A stretch of DNA of 64,000 nt, from NCBI RefSeq assembly GCF_000576635.1, contig NZ_AVFL01000027.1, positions 1 to 64,000 on the forward strand, read 5' to 3'. This document shows, one piece after another, positions 53,259 through 63,614 of this stretch. This DNA comes from Skermanella stibiiresistens SB22 (GTDB lineage Bacteria; Pseudomonadota; Alphaproteobacteria; Azospirillales; Azospirillaceae). The notes below the pieces were generated by a model. That model was not told the DNA's origin, searched no databases, and saw only the letters and a list, made by a program, of their open reading frames with translations. Each line of letters opens with the position of its first letter. Position 1 is the stretch's first letter. A program made the translations under genes and the position numbers.

Positions 53259-55748
53259 ATGAGACGCCGCCCGTCGGATGGCCTGCTGCCGTTGATCGCG
53301 GCGGGCTTGGTGATTTCCATGGTCCTTGGTGGCCTTTTGCTGATCGACGGCGTGGAGGGTGGACGCTACCGCGAGCAGAGCTTCGCCGTGACGACCCAAC
53401 AGGCGGCGGCGGTCCGCGCCCGCGTCGAGCAATCGCTGAACGCCCGGCTGTTCCTGGTCCGCAGCCTCGTCGCGATGGTTCGCGGCAACCCGGAATTGAC
53501 GCAGGGCGAGTTCGAGGAAGTGGCGGCCGCCGCCGCCGAGGGAATCTCCGGCGTGCGCGGTCTGGCGCTCGCCCGCAACGCCATCGCGACCCATTTCTTC
53601 CCGCTGGCCGGCAACGAGCAGGCGATCGGGCATGACCTGCTGGCCGATCCGAATCGGCGCGGCGCCATCCTGGAGGTGATCGACAGGCGCCGGTTCCTGC
53701 TCCAGGGGCCCTTGCCTCTGCTCCAGGGCGGCGAGGCCGTGATCGGCCGGCTGCCCGTCGTCCTGCCCGATCCCGGGACGCCGGTGGTGGCGCGCGAGGC
53801 GACGTCCGGTTCATCCGCCGGAAGCGGAAGGGTGTGGGGGCTGGCCGTCATCATCATCGATGTCGAAACCATCCTGCGCGAGGCCGGCGTGGTGGGTGGC
53901 GGGGATGGCGCGGTGGAATTCGCGCTGCGCGGGCGCGATGGCCTGGGCGCCTCCGGCGATGTCTTCCTGGGCAGGGCGGGGCTGTTCGGCGAGGCTCCCG
54001 TGCTGGCCGACATCACGCTGCCCAACGGCTCCTGGCAATTGGGCGCGCTGCCCCAGGGTGGCTGGTCCCGCCAGTCACCCCACGCCACCACCCTACGCCT
54101 CCTGGGGGTGGCGTTGGCGGCGGCCTGCGGCTTCGCCGCGTGGCGGCTGGTCCGCGACCCCATCTGTCTGCGCCGTGACGTGGCCGCCGCGCGCGAGAGC
54201 GTGCTGGTCAGCGAACGCCGCCAGTCGATGCTGGTCGAGAGCGTCGAGGACTACGCCATCTACATGCTCGGCGCCAATGGCGCGGTGGCGAGTTGGAACA
54301 ACGGCGCGTTCCGGATCATGGGACATTCGACCGAGGAGGTGATGGGGCGGTCCCACGCGCTGTTCTATCCGCCCGACGCGGCGCAGGCCGGCTTGCCCGA
54401 ATCGGAACTCGCCGCCGCCCGTCGGCGGGGACGCCACTCGGTGGAGCGCTGGCACCTGCGGAAGGACGGAACCCGGTTCCTGGGCGTCACGACGATCGCG
54501 GCGATCCGGCCCGGCGAGGGGGCCGGTGGAGGAGCCGGGGAGGGGAGCGGCGACGCTCAGCCGCTGGGTTTCTCGGTCGTGACCCACGACCTGACGCAGC
54601 GCATCCAGATCGAGAGCAGCCTGCGGGAGAGCAACCGGCGTTTCCATGACATCGTCGGCGTCGCCGGCGAATTCATCTGGGAGAGCGACGCCAAGGGGCG
54701 CTACACCTTCGTCAGCGAGCGTGTCCTGGACGTCCTGGGACATAGTCCCGCCGAACTGCTGCACTGCGCCATGGTCGACCTGATGGTGCCGGAGGATGGC
54801 GTCCGCGTCGCGGCGCTGCTGCGCGACCACGCAAGCACCGGACGGCCGTTCCGCCACGAGGAGTTCCGCTGCCTGGGCAAGGACGGCGGGATGGTCTGGC
54901 TGTGGGGCAGCGGCATACCCGTTTCGCGCGCCGACGGTGAGGTCATCGGCTTCCGCGGGGTGGCGCAGGATATTTCGGACCAGAAGCTGATCGAGAACCG
55001 GCTGCGCCGGACCGTGGAGAAGCTGGAGCGGTCGAACGTCGAGCTGACGCGCTTCGCCGAGGTCGCCGCCCATGACCTCCAGGAGCCCCTGCGGATCATG
55101 GTCAGCTACGCCGATCTGCTGTCACGCCGCTACGCCGGGCGAATGGACAAGGACGCCGACGATTTCCTGGGCTTCATCGTCGACAGCAGCGTCCGGATGA
55201 AGAGTCTGATCCAGGATCTGCTGCGCTATTCGCTGATCGAGCGGAGCGATCCGCCCGCGTCCCTGGCCGATATCGGCGCCTGCATCCGCGAGGCGGCGGC
55301 CGAGTTCAAGGACATCGTCCACGCGATCGGCGCGCGGCTGGAGCTTCCGGACTGGGCCCCACAGGTGCCGGGCGACGTCCGGCAGTTCACCGAGGTCTTC
55401 CGGAACCTGCTGGCGAACGCCATCGAGTACCGCTCGCCCGACCGCGATCTGGTCATCACGGTCGCGGTCAAGCCGATCGGGGCGGCCTGGGAACTATCGG
55501 TCACCGACAATGGCATCGGGATCGAGCACCAATACTACCACCGCATCTTCGTCGTGTTCGAACGCCTCCACACCCAGCGCACCCATCCCGGGACGGGCAT
55601 TGGTCTGGCGATCTGCAAGAAGATCGTCGAGCGCCATGGTGGAACCATGTCCGTGACGTCCGATCCCGGCATCGGCTCGACCTTCTTCCTGACGCTTCCC
55701 GCCGCCGCGGCGGATGAGCACGGGGCGCCGGTGGCGCTTGCCGAGTGA
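53259..55748 (+). CDS. CHASE-PAS-PAS histidine kinase
   Basis: 829 residues. TM near 10-30, a periplasmic CHASE-type sensor (about 40-275), a second TM near 280-300, two PAS domains, HisKA with His605 (AAHDLQEPLRIMVSYADLLSRR) and HATPase_c (DNGIGI, GTGIGLAICKKIVERHGG). CHASE domains bind small extracellular ligands. The receiver gene follows after 40 bases and the diguanylate cyclase after that, so this kinase is the likely input of the cluster. Confidence 0.9.
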   Translation: MRRRPSDGLLPLIAAGLVISMVLGGLLLIDGVEGGRYREQSFAVTTQQAAAVRARVEQSLNARLFLVRSLVAMVRGNPELTQGEFEEVAAAAAEGISGVRGLALARNAIATHFFPLAGNEQAIGHDLLADPNRRGAILEVIDRRRFLLQGPLPLLQGGEAVIGRLPVVLPDPGTPVVAREATSGSSAGSGRVWGLAVIIIDVETILREAGVVGGGDGAVEFALRGRDGLGASGDVFLGRAGLFGEAPVLADITLPNGSWQLGALPQGGWSRQSPHATTLRLLGVALAAACGFAAWRLVRDPICLRRDVAAARESVLVSERRQSMLVESVEDYAIYMLGANGAVASWNNGAFRIMGHSTEEVMGRSHALFYPPDAAQAGLPESELAAARRRGRHSVERWHLRKDGTRFLGVTTIAAIRPGEGAGGGAGEGSGDAQPLGFSVVTHDLTQRIQIESSLRESNRRFHDIVGVAGEFIWESDAKGRYTFVSERVLDVLGHSPAELLHCAMVDLMVPEDGVRVAALLRDHASTGRPFRHEEFRCLGKDGGMVWLWGSGIPVSRADGEVIGFRGVAQDISDQKLIENRLRRTVEKLERSNVELTRFAEVAAHDLQEPLRIMVSYADLLSRRYAGRMDKDADDFLGFIVDSSVRMKSLIQDLLRYSLIERSDPPASLADIGACIREAAAEFKDIVHAIGARLELPDWAPQVPGDVRQFTEVFRNLLANAIEYRSPDRDLVITVAVKPIGAAWELSVTDNGIGIEHQYYHRIFVVFERLHTQRTHPGTGIGLAICKKIVERHGGTMSVTSDPGIGSTFFLTLPAAAADEHGAPVALAE

Positions 55749-55788
55749 TCGGCGATCGCATAAGGGCTTACCTCTTTTTCTCGAACGG

Positions 55789-56244
55789 ATGGATGTTCCC
55801 AGCGTGCGCGACCTTTCCCAGGGCTTGAACATCCTTCTGGTCGAAGACAACCCCGCCGACGCGCGGCTGGTCGCGGAGGTCATGAAGGAGGGCAGGTTCC
55901 ACGCCGTCCTCCACCACGTCGAGGACGGCGTGGAGGCCATGGCGTTCCTGCGCCAAGAACCTCCGTTCGAGAACAAGCCGCGGCCCGATCTGCTGCTGCT
56001 GGATCTCAACATGCCGCGGAAGGACGGTTGGGAGGTGCTGGAGGAAATCCGCGCCGATGATGCCCTGGCGACGCTGCCCGTGATCATCCTGACCACCTCC
56101 GACGTGCATTCCGACGTGCGGCGGGCCTATAGCCGGCATGCCAACTGCTTCCTGACCAAACCGGTCGAGCTGGATGAGTTCATCAAGATGATCACCCTGC
56201 TGAAGGACTTCTGGCTCACCGCCGTCCGCTTGCCCGGCGCTTGA
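55789..56244 (+). CDS. Stand-alone response regulator receiver (Rcp1-like)
   Basis: 151 residues. A single REC domain: Glu19/Asp20, phospho-Asp72 (LLLLDLNMPRKDG), Thr102/Thr103 and Lys124 (FLTKPVELDEF). Rcp1-type receivers pair with bacteriophytochrome-like and CHASE kinases. Start at 55789; no output domain. It is followed 17 bases later by the REC-PAS-GGDEF gene. Confidence 0.92.
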   Translation: MDVPSVRDLSQGLNILLVEDNPADARLVAEVMKEGRFHAVLHHVEDGVEAMAFLRQEPPFENKPRPDLLLLDLNMPRKDGWEVLEEIRADDALATLPVIILTTSDVHSDVRRAYSRHANCFLTKPVELDEFIKMITLLKDFWLTAVRLPGA

Positions 56245-56261
56245 GGTTTCCGGGACGCGGC

Positions 56262-57554
56262 ATGTCCGAACCCCCGCCCATACGGGTCCTCCTGGTCGAG
56301 GACAATCCCGGCGACGCCCGGCTCGTGCGCGAACTGTTGCGCGACGAGGATGCCGGCAGGTTCGTCATCGACCATGTGGACTCCTTGAGGGCCGCCGGGG
56401 AGCGGCTCGCCGAAGGCACCTGCGACGTGGTCTTACTCGACCTTTCGTTGCCGGACAGCCGAGGGTTCGGCACCATCAGCAGCATCCGCGCCCAGGCGCC
56501 CCGGCTGCCCCTGATCGTCCTGACCGGATTGGACGACGTCGATTTCGCGGTGGCCGCCGTGGAGGCCGGTGCCCAGGACTTTCTGGTCAAGGGCCAGTTC
56601 GAGGGCGGCACGATCCGCCGCGCGATCCTCTACGCGATCACTCGGCTGGCCTTGGAGGAGCGCGTCCGCCTGTCGGAGGAGCGTTTGAAAGGGATCATCG
56701 AGCTGGCGCATGATGGGATCGTCGTGATCGACGGCGATCACCGGATCTCGATGTTCAATCCCGCCGCCGAACGCCTGTTCGGCTACCGGGCGGACGAGAT
56801 CCTGGGCCAGCCGATCGACCTGCTGCTGCCGACCGCGGCGCGCCCCCACCACGGCCGACAAATGGAAGCCTTCGCGGCGGCGCGGGACAGTTCCCGCCCG
56901 ATGACCGAACGTCCGACCGTGACGGGGCTGCGCCGCGATGGAACCGAGTTCGCGGCCGAGGTTTCGATCTCGCACTTCGCCTCACCGGATGGCCGGCTGT
57001 TCACCGCCGTGGTGCGGGACATCACCGACCGCAGGCGGGCGGAGGAGGAATTGCACCGGCTGGCCACCACGGACCCCCTGACTGGAGCGGCCAACCGACG
57101 CGCTTTCATGGAGCGCGCCGATTTGGAGCTGGCGCGCATGCGCCGGTATGGCGATGCCGTGTCGCTGGTCATGCTCGATGTCGATCACTTCAAGCGGGTC
57201 AACGACCGCCACGGCCACGCCGCCGGCGATACCGCGCTGACATTGCTGGTCGAGGAGTGCGGCGGCCAGCTGCGCGACACCGACCTGATCGGCCGGCTGG
57301 GAGGCGAGGAGTTCGCGCTACTGCTGACCGGGGCCACCGCCGAGGCCGCTTTCCAGATCGCCGAGCGGGTCCGTCACACCATCGCCGCCCGGGTGGTGGA
57401 GGTGGAGGGCACCAGTTTCAGCCTGACCGTGAGCATGGGTGTCTCTGGCTGCCGGGACGACGACATCAGCATCGAGCAGGCCCTTGGCCGCGCCGACCAC
57501 GCCCTGTACCAAGCCAAGGCGAGGGGACGCGACCGCAGCGTGATGGCGGCCTGA
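56262..57554 (+). CDS. REC-PAS-GGDEF diguanylate cyclase
   Basis: 430 residues. REC (about 8-125, Glu13/Asp14, Asp60), PAS (about 145-265) and GGDEF with intact GGEEF (347-351). The inhibitory I-site RxxD (RDTD, 338-341) is five residues before it, so the enzyme should make c-di-GMP and be product-inhibited. Phosphorylation by a kinase in this cluster would control it. It ends just before the convergent iron-binding protein gene. Confidence 0.93.
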   Translation: MSEPPPIRVLLVEDNPGDARLVRELLRDEDAGRFVIDHVDSLRAAGERLAEGTCDVVLLDLSLPDSRGFGTISSIRAQAPRLPLIVLTGLDDVDFAVAAVEAGAQDFLVKGQFEGGTIRRAILYAITRLALEERVRLSEERLKGIIELAHDGIVVIDGDHRISMFNPAAERLFGYRADEILGQPIDLLLPTAARPHHGRQMEAFAAARDSSRPMTERPTVTGLRRDGTEFAAEVSISHFASPDGRLFTAVVRDITDRRRAEEELHRLATTDPLTGAANRRAFMERADLELARMRRYGDAVSLVMLDVDHFKRVNDRHGHAAGDTALTLLVEECGGQLRDTDLIGRLGGEEFALLLTGATAEAAFQIAERVRHTIAARVVEVEGTSFSLTVSMGVSGCRDDDISIEQALGRADHALYQAKARGRDRSVMAA

Positions 57555-57581
57555 GCACGCCTCCCGGTCACCGTCTCCAGA

Positions 57582-58610
57582 TCACTTCCAGCCGGCGCGA
57601 TCCATGATCTTGAGGGCTTCCTCGTTGTTCTTGCCGAAGACGGAGGCGTTCAACTCGTCCTCCTTGAAGGTGCCCCACGAGGCGATCACCGGCGAGATCT
57701 CGGCCTGCTTCGACACGGGATACTCGTAGTTGCCCTCGGCGAAGATCTTCTGGGCGGGCGGGCTGACCAGGTATTCCAGGAACTTGACCGCGTTCTCGCG
57801 GTTCGGCGCGTTCTTCAGGATGCCGGCGCCGCTGATGTTGACGTGGGTGCCCCGGTTGTTCTGGTTGGGGAAGAAGACGCCGACCTTCTCGGCCACGGCC
57901 TTGTCTTCCGGCTTGGACGATCCGGCGATGCGGCCGAAATAATAGGTGTTGCTGACCGCGATGTCGCCTTCGCCGGCGGCGACGGCCTTGATCTGGTCGC
58001 TGTCACCGCCCTGGGGCGGGCGGGCGAGGTTGGCCACGACGCCGCGCGCCCAATCCTCGGTCGCCTTCTCGCCATCGGCGGCCAGGATGGAGCCGGCCAG
58101 CGACTGGTTGTAGACGTTGGTCGAGGAGCGGATCAGCACGCGGCCCTTCCACTTGGGATCGGCCAGATCCTCGTAGGTCGACAGCTCGGACGGCTTGACC
58201 GCCGCCTTGTTGTAGATGATGACCCGCGCGCGCTTGGTCAGGCCGAACCAGAGGCCGTTCGGCTCCCGCAGGTGTGCCGGGACGGTCTCCTCCAGGATCT
58301 TCGACTTGGTCGGCTGGAGAATGTCGGCCTCTTGGGCGCGCCACAACCGGCCGGCGTCGACCGTGACCAGGATGTCGGCGGGGCTGTTGGAGCCTTCGGT
58401 CCGGATGCGCTCGATCAGCTCGTCGTCGCGGCCTTCGATGATGTTGACCTTGATGCCGGTCTGCTGGGTGAAGTTCGAGTACAACGCCTTGTCGGTGTCG
58501 TAATGGCGTGACGAGTAGACGTTGACGTCAGCCGCCAAAGCGCCGAAGGCGGTGCCCAGCATGACGGCGCCGAATGTGGCGGCAAGCGAGCCGCGTGCGA
58601 AAATGTTCAT
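57582..58610 (-). CDS. Ferric-iron ABC transporter substrate-binding protein (FbpA/FutA-like)
   Basis: 342 residues. A signal peptide ends at ALA (MNIFARGSLAATFGAVMLGT, then AFGALA). The mature part is a ferric-binding periplasmic protein; the iron-binding tyrosine pair is NTYYFGR. No permease or ATPase gene follows in the window, which is unusual. A Fur-like motif lies just upstream. Confidence 0.92.
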   Translation of the reverse strand: MNIFARGSLAATFGAVMLGTAFGALAADVNVYSSRHYDTDKALYSNFTQQTGIKVNIIEGRDDELIERIRTEGSNSPADILVTVDAGRLWRAQEADILQPTKSKILEETVPAHLREPNGLWFGLTKRARVIIYNKAAVKPSELSTYEDLADPKWKGRVLIRSSTNVYNQSLAGSILAADGEKATEDWARGVVANLARPPQGGDSDQIKAVAAGEGDIAVSNTYYFGRIAGSSKPEDKAVAEKVGVFFPNQNNRGTHVNISGAGILKNAPNRENAVKFLEYLVSPPAQKIFAEGNYEYPVSKQAEISPVIASWGTFKEDELNASVFGKNNEEALKIMDRAGWK

Positions 58611-58637
58611 CGGGTCCCCTCAACAGGCAGGCAAGAT

Positions 58638-58652
58638 TGAGATGCGTTCGCA
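58638..58652 (-). promoter_or_regulatory. Weak Fur-box-like motif before the ferric-binding protein gene
   Basis: TGAGATGCGTTCGCA on the plus strand, a partial match to a Fur-type inverted repeat (TGAGAnnnnTTCnCA). It lies 28-42 bases before the start. Only two half-matches are convincing. Confidence 0.3.
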
Positions 58653-58721
58653 ATCGCGGCACCATGTTGGGCCAAGGGGTGGCCTGTCAAGTGAGCTTGA
58701 GAAGCATTTGCAGAGATAAGA

Positions 58722-58738
58722 CGCGGCCCATGGCCGCG
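58722..58738 (-). terminator. Terminator after cobT
   Basis: CGCGGCC (58722-58728) and GGCCGCG (58732-58738) are exact complements; on the minus strand a T-rich TCTTATCTCT follows. It lies 44 bases after the cobT stop. Confidence 0.58.
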
Positions 58739-58781
58739 CCCCATGCCAACACCCAATGCCAAACCAATCGAGGCCGCCGCC

Positions 58782-60671
58782 TCAACCGGCCCGGCGGCGT
58801 CCGGCGTTGCCCCGACGGTTGCCCGACGCCGGAGCCCGGCTGTCCTCGTCGAACAGCTCGGCCAGCTTCTCCATCATGGTGCCGCCCAGCTGTTCGGCGT
58901 CGACGATGGTCACGGCGCGCCGGTAATAGCGGGTGACGTCGTGGCCGATGCCGATCGCGACCAGCTCCACCGGCGAGCGCGTCTCGATCGTCTCGATCAC
59001 CTGCCGCAGGTGACGCTCCAGGTAGTTGCCGGAGTTGACCGACAGCGTGGAGTCGTCGACCGGCGCCCCGTCGGAGATCACCATCAGGATGCGCCGCTGC
59101 TCGGGCCGGGCCATCAGCCGGTTATGCGCCCAGAGCAGCGCCTCGCCGTCGATGTTCTCCTTCAGGATGCCCTCGCGCAGCATCAGGCCCAGATTCTTGC
59201 GGGCCCGGCGCCACGGCGCGTCGGCGTTCTTGTAGACGATGTGGCGCAGGTCGTTGAGGCGGCCCGGATTGGCGGGCTTGCCCCGGCTGATCCACCGCTC
59301 GCGCGACTGGCCGCCCTTCCAGGCGCGGGTGGTGAAGCCCAGGATCTCGACCTTGACGGCGCAGCGCTCCAGCGTGCGGGCCAGGATGTCGGCGCTCATC
59401 GCGGCGATCGTGATCGGCCGGCCCCGCATGGAACCCGAGTTGTCGATCAGCAGCCCGACCACGGTGTCGCGGAAGTCGGTCTCCTTCTCGCGCTTGAACG
59501 ACAGCGGCAGCACGGGATTGACCACGACGCGGCTGAGCCGGGCGGCGTCCAGCAGGCCGTCGTCCAGGTCGAACTCCCAGGCGCGGGTCTGCTTGGCCAG
59601 CAGGCGGCGCTGAAGCCGGTTCGCCAGCCGGGAGATGACGCCCTGCAGGTGCTGGAGCTGCTGGTCGAGCAGCGCCCGCAGCCGGGTCAGCTCGTCCGGG
59701 TCGCATAGGTCGTCGGCCTCGACCACCTCGTCGAATTCCAAGGTGAACGACTTGTAGGCGTCGGGATCGATCTCGTTGCGCCGGTCGCGGTCCGGGCGCC
59801 AGGGCTGGCCAGGCGAGCCCGGTTCCTCGGACCCGCCGCCCTCGGCCATCTCCCCGTCCATCTGGTCGGTACCCTCGCCGCCGTCGTCCTGGTCGACCTC
59901 GCGGGTGTCGGGTTGGGTCATGCTCTCGGTCTGGCTGGTCGAGTCCTCGCCGCCGCGCGACTGCCCGTCGTTCGGTTCGTTCTCGTCCTGATCGCCGTTC
60001 TGTTCGTCCTCGTCGTCCTCCTCGGTGGCCTCCGGCTCGCCGCCGACCTCCATGTCCAGGTGGGACAGCAGCTTGCGGACCTCGCGGGCATAGCCGTCCT
60101 GATTGTCCAGGAGTGCCGCCAGATCGTTCATCTCCGTGCCGATCCGCTCCTCGACCCAGGGCCGCCACAGATCGACCGCCGCCTGCGCGGTGGCGGGCGG
60201 CGGGGCTCCCGTCAGGGCCTCGCGCGCCAGCAGCCGCATCACCTCGGACAGGGGGGCCTGGTCGCGCTCGGTCATCCGCTCGAAGCCCTGGCGGCGGTAC
60301 CGCTCGTCCAGCGCCGCTCCCAGGTTGGCCGCGACACCCGGCATGGCGCGGCAGCCCAGCGCCTCGCAGCGCGCCTGCTCCAGCGCCTCGAACGCGGCGC
60401 GGGCGGTGTCCCCGGTCGGCATCCGCTGGGTGTGGATGCCGTTGTCGTGGTGGCGCAGGCGCAACGCCACCGCGTCGGCGGCACCGCGCAGGGTCGCCAC
60501 GTCGCGGGGGTTGAGGTCGCGCGCCGGCATCGGAACCCGCACCCGCGTCCCGGCCACGCCCGGCGGCTCGCCGCTGAAGCCGATCTGGAGATCGTTCCGC
60601 TCCGCGATGGCCCGGATGGCGGCCGACGTGGCGCGCTTGAAGATCTCCACGGGGTTTTCTTTGTCGGACAT
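58782..60671 (-). CDS. cobT: Cobaltochelatase subunit CobT
   Basis: 629 residues. Aerobic cobalamin pathway; with CobS it forms the ATP-driven chaperone that activates CobN for cobalt insertion. A very acidic central region (about 205-275) is followed by a von Willebrand-type domain with MIDAS (DNSGSM). The longer frame to 60839 is not coding. 71 bases downstream of cobS on the same strand; CobN is absent here. Confidence 0.95.
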   Translation of the reverse strand: MSDKENPVEIFKRATSAAIRAIAERNDLQIGFSGEPPGVAGTRVRVPMPARDLNPRDVATLRGAADAVALRLRHHDNGIHTQRMPTGDTARAAFEALEQARCEALGCRAMPGVAANLGAALDERYRRQGFERMTERDQAPLSEVMRLLAREALTGAPPPATAQAAVDLWRPWVEERIGTEMNDLAALLDNQDGYAREVRKLLSHLDMEVGGEPEATEEDDEDEQNGDQDENEPNDGQSRGGEDSTSQTESMTQPDTREVDQDDGGEGTDQMDGEMAEGGGSEEPGSPGQPWRPDRDRRNEIDPDAYKSFTLEFDEVVEADDLCDPDELTRLRALLDQQLQHLQGVISRLANRLQRRLLAKQTRAWEFDLDDGLLDAARLSRVVVNPVLPLSFKREKETDFRDTVVGLLIDNSGSMRGRPITIAAMSADILARTLERCAVKVEILGFTTRAWKGGQSRERWISRGKPANPGRLNDLRHIVYKNADAPWRRARKNLGLMLREGILKENIDGEALLWAHNRLMARPEQRRILMVISDGAPVDDSTLSVNSGNYLERHLRQVIETIETRSPVELVAIGIGHDVTRYYRRAVTIVDAEQLGGTMMEKLAELFDEDSRAPASGNRRGNAGRRRAG

Positions 60672-60742
60672 ATCTATCTTCAAAGGGTTGCGGGCTTCAG
60701 GGGATCGCGGGCCGTGAGGCGTCGTTTCCGGGGGCGGGAGCC

Positions 60743-61741
60743 TCACGCCAGATTGGCGCGCACTCCGGTCTCGGGAAGCTCGGTGCCGAAGCAGCGCTGG
60801 TAGTATTCCGCCACTGTCGACCGCTCCACCTCGTCGCACTTGTTCAGGAAGGTGATCCGGAACGCGAACGGAATGTCGTTGAAGATCTTGGCGTTCTCCG
60901 CCCAGGTGATGACGGTGCGCGGCGACATGACGGTGGAGATGTCGCCCGACATGAAGCCCGAGCGCGTCAGGTCGGCGAGTTGGACCATCGACGCGATCTG
61001 CTGGCGGCCCTTGTCGTCGTCGTAGCCCTGGACCTTGGACGAGACGATCCTGACCTCGTCGTCGTGCGGCAGGTAGTTGAGCGTCGCGACGATGTTCCAG
61101 CGGTCCATCTGACCCTGGTTGATCTGCTGCGTGCCGTGGTACAGGCCGGTGGTGTCGCCCAGGCCGACCGTGTTGGCGGTGGCGAACAGGCGGAACGCCG
61201 GGTGTGGCCGGATCACGCGGTTCTGGTCGAGCAGGGTCAGCTTGCCCTCGACCTCCAGCACGCGCTGGATCACGAACATCACGTCGGGCCGGCCGGCGTC
61301 GTACTCGTCGAACACGATCGCGCAGGGGTGCTGCAGCGCCCAGGGCAGGATGCCCTCGCGGTACTCGGTCACCTGCATGCCGTCGCGCAGCACGATGGCG
61401 TCCTTGCCGATCAGGTCGATCCGGCTGATGTGGCTGTCCAGGTTGATCCGGATGCAGGGCCAGTTGAGCCGGGCCGCGACCTGTTCGATGTGGGTCGACT
61501 TGCCGGTGCCGTGGTAGCCCTGGACCATGACGCGCCTGTTGTAGGCGAAGCCCGCCAGGATCGCGAGGGTGGTGTCGTGGTCGAACCGGTAGGCTTCGTC
61601 CACGTCTGGCACATGCTCGGAAACGGCGCTGAAGGCCGGAACCTGCATGTCGCTGTCGAGGCCGAAGGTCTGCCGGACGGAGACCTTGATGTCCGGGAGC
61701 GAGCCGGTCGGCGCTGACTGATTCATCGTTTCGGAGGCCAT
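60743..61741 (-). CDS. cobS: Cobaltochelatase subunit CobS
   Basis: 332 residues. AAA+ ATPase with Walker [10 protein letters not shown] and Walker [10 protein letters not shown]. CobS and CobT together drive CobN. Start at 61741 (61762 and 61726 are in-frame alternatives). It is directly downstream of the J-domain gene in a conserved alphaproteobacterial order. Confidence 0.95.
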   Translation of the reverse strand: MASETMNQSAPTGSLPDIKVSVRQTFGLDSDMQVPAFSAVSEHVPDVDEAYRFDHDTTLAILAGFAYNRRVMVQGYHGTGKSTHIEQVAARLNWPCIRINLDSHISRIDLIGKDAIVLRDGMQVTEYREGILPWALQHPCAIVFDEYDAGRPDVMFVIQRVLEVEGKLTLLDQNRVIRPHPAFRLFATANTVGLGDTTGLYHGTQQINQGQMDRWNIVATLNYLPHDDEVRIVSSKVQGYDDDKGRQQIASMVQLADLTRSGFMSGDISTVMSPRTVITWAENAKIFNDIPFAFRITFLNKCDEVERSTVAEYYQRCFGTELPETGVRANLA

Positions 61742-61857
61742 GGTGTCTGTCGCTTCATTCATTCAGTGGGACGGGCGGTCGGTTTGGCGGGTGGTTGCGG
61801 GCAACCGATTTCGGGTGGGCGGTTTCGAGAAGGCGGGCGGCGTGTCGAAGGACGGTG

Positions 61858-62460
61858 TCATGGCCCGGCGGTGGCGCCGAAATGACTGGCCTTCAACAGC
61901 GCGTAGGCGCGATTGATCCGTTTTAGCGTCTCTTCCGCGGTTTTGTCGCCACCGTTGATGTCCGGATGGTGGATCTTGGCCAATTCACGGTATCTGGCCT
62001 TGATCCGGGCGAAGTCCACCGGCGGCTCCAGGTCCAGTTCCGCCAGCGCCTCCTCCTCGGGAGTGCGGAAGGGATTGGCCTTGGCTCCGGCTCCAGCGCC
62101 ACGACGGTCGCCAGGGCTCTCGCCGGCGTCGTGGAAGCCGTATTGGCGCATCGCCTCCTCGTGCATCGTTCGCTCGCGGGTGCGCCAGAATCCCATCGGC
62201 CAGGTCGGACGCTGCCAGGTGACGTCGCTGCGCACGTGGCTCTCGATCTCGCGCTCGGACATGCCGGCGTAGTAGTCCCACGCCTTGTTGTACTCGCGCA
62301 CATGTTCCAGGCAGAACCAGAAATACTCGTTCAGCCGCTCGCGCGCCTTCGGCGCCCTGTACTCGCCATGGGCGTCGCAGGTCGGCATGTCGCAGCACCG
62401 CGCCGAGGGCGGCGCGTCCTGGGAGTATCGGGTCGAGTACTTCACACGGTTCTTGTGCAT
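61858..62460 (-). CDS. J-domain protein (DnaJ-like)
   Basis: 200 residues. The J domain is at the C-terminus (about 145-195), with the HPD tripeptide intact in IHHPDINGG, so it can stimulate DnaK. The N-terminal part has Cys22, Cys23, Cys28 (CCDMPTC) and Trp/Arg-rich segments. It precedes cobS in many alphaproteobacteria; a role in CobST or a nearby assembly step is only guessed from order. Confidence 0.88.
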   Translation of the reverse strand: MHKNRVKYSTRYSQDAPPSARCCDMPTCDAHGEYRAPKARERLNEYFWFCLEHVREYNKAWDYYAGMSEREIESHVRSDVTWQRPTWPMGFWRTRERTMHEEAMRQYGFHDAGESPGDRRGAGAGAKANPFRTPEEEALAELDLEPPVDFARIKARYRELAKIHHPDINGGDKTAEETLKRINRAYALLKASHFGATAGP

Positions 62461-62515
62461 CGGAAAAGTATGGTCAGAGGTTGCCGCGCTGGCAAGCGAT
62501 CCCGCCAGCGATCGT

Positions 62516-63514
62516 TCATCGCGCGCGGGACGCCTTGCGGTCGCCGAGGGCCAGCCAGGCCAGTCCTCCGACGATCAGCGCCAGTCCCGTCAGGTTGGTG
62601 GGTGTCACCGGTTCGCCCAGCATCACGGTCGAGGCGATGACGCCGGTGACCGGAACGCCGAGCGTGCCCAGCGACGTGGTGATGGCGGGCAGGGCACGGT
62701 TGACCGTGACCACCGCCCAGAAGGCGAAGGCCGTGGCGATCGGCCCATTGTAGAACAGGACGGCGGCCAGTTGGCCGGTCCAATCGATCGATTCACCGGA
62801 TTCCATGACGATCGCGACCGGCAGAAGCGCCACCGCCGCCACGGTGAACTGCCAGGGAGCCAGCTGCAAGGGGGACGCGTGCCAGACATGGCCACGCACC
62901 TGTATGATCTGGGCGGCCCACAGGATCGCCGCAAGCATCAGCAGACCGTTTCCGATCAAAACGTTCCGATCGGTCCAATCGAACGCGGCGGGATTGAACA
63001 TCACCGCGACGCCGGCCATGCCGAGCAGGAAACCCACCAGTTTCCGGCCACCCAAACGCTCGCCCAGGAGGATCGCGGCGCCGGGCACGACCCAAAGCGC
63101 CGTCGTGTAGGCCAGGATCGACGATCGCCCGGCCGGCACGAATTGCAGCGCCACGGTCACCAGTCCCAGGAACGCCGCCATCTGGAGCAGCCCGACCGTG
63201 ATCACGATGGGCAGGTCATGCCGGTCCGGCAGCCTGATCCCGCCGCGCGCCGCCGCCACGCCGAACATGCAGAGCGCCCCCAGCACCATGCGGGACAGGG
63301 CGAAGGTCATCGGCGGTATGTCGGCCAAGCCGAGTTTCATCACCGGCCAGTTGACGCCCCACAGGATGATGACGGTCGCCAGCAGCAGGTAGGCGCGCCG
63401 GGTGGTGACGGTGGCACTGGCCGGGGCCGTGGCTGGGGCGGTGTTTTTTGGGGGTGTGGAGGAGGGGGACGACGGCAGGGACGATGGCGGCCGGGCGGAA
63501 CCGGTATCGGACAC
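62516..63514 (-). CDS. EamA/DMT-family exporter
   Basis: 332 residues. About ten membrane helices in two EamA halves; N-terminal Ser/Pro/Thr-rich tail of about 30 residues. Substrate unknown. The bolA gene is divergent, with a 100-base gap that contains a TTGACA (63527-63532) but no convincing -10. Confidence 0.88.
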   Translation of the reverse strand: MSDTGSARPPSSLPSSPSSTPPKNTAPATAPASATVTTRRAYLLLATVIILWGVNWPVMKLGLADIPPMTFALSRMVLGALCMFGVAAARGGIRLPDRHDLPIVITVGLLQMAAFLGLVTVALQFVPAGRSSILAYTTALWVVPGAAILLGERLGGRKLVGFLLGMAGVAVMFNPAAFDWTDRNVLIGNGLLMLAAILWAAQIIQVRGHVWHASPLQLAPWQFTVAAVALLPVAIVMESGESIDWTGQLAAVLFYNGPIATAFAFWAVVTVNRALPAITTSLGTLGVPVTGVIASTVMLGEPVTPTNLTGLALIVGGLAWLALGDRKASRAR

Positions 63515-63614
63515 TCAGGGGCTTCCTTGACAGCGGGAACGTTACGATATCACCTTTCGCGGGCGGCGGCCCCGGTGGCCGCTCCGGCAACTTCATCAAC
63601 GAGGCGGTTTCACC

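Noticed and set aside
63527-63555. TTGACA as a bolA promoter
   Set aside because: No -10 hexamer at 16-18 bases; only a poor match at 15.
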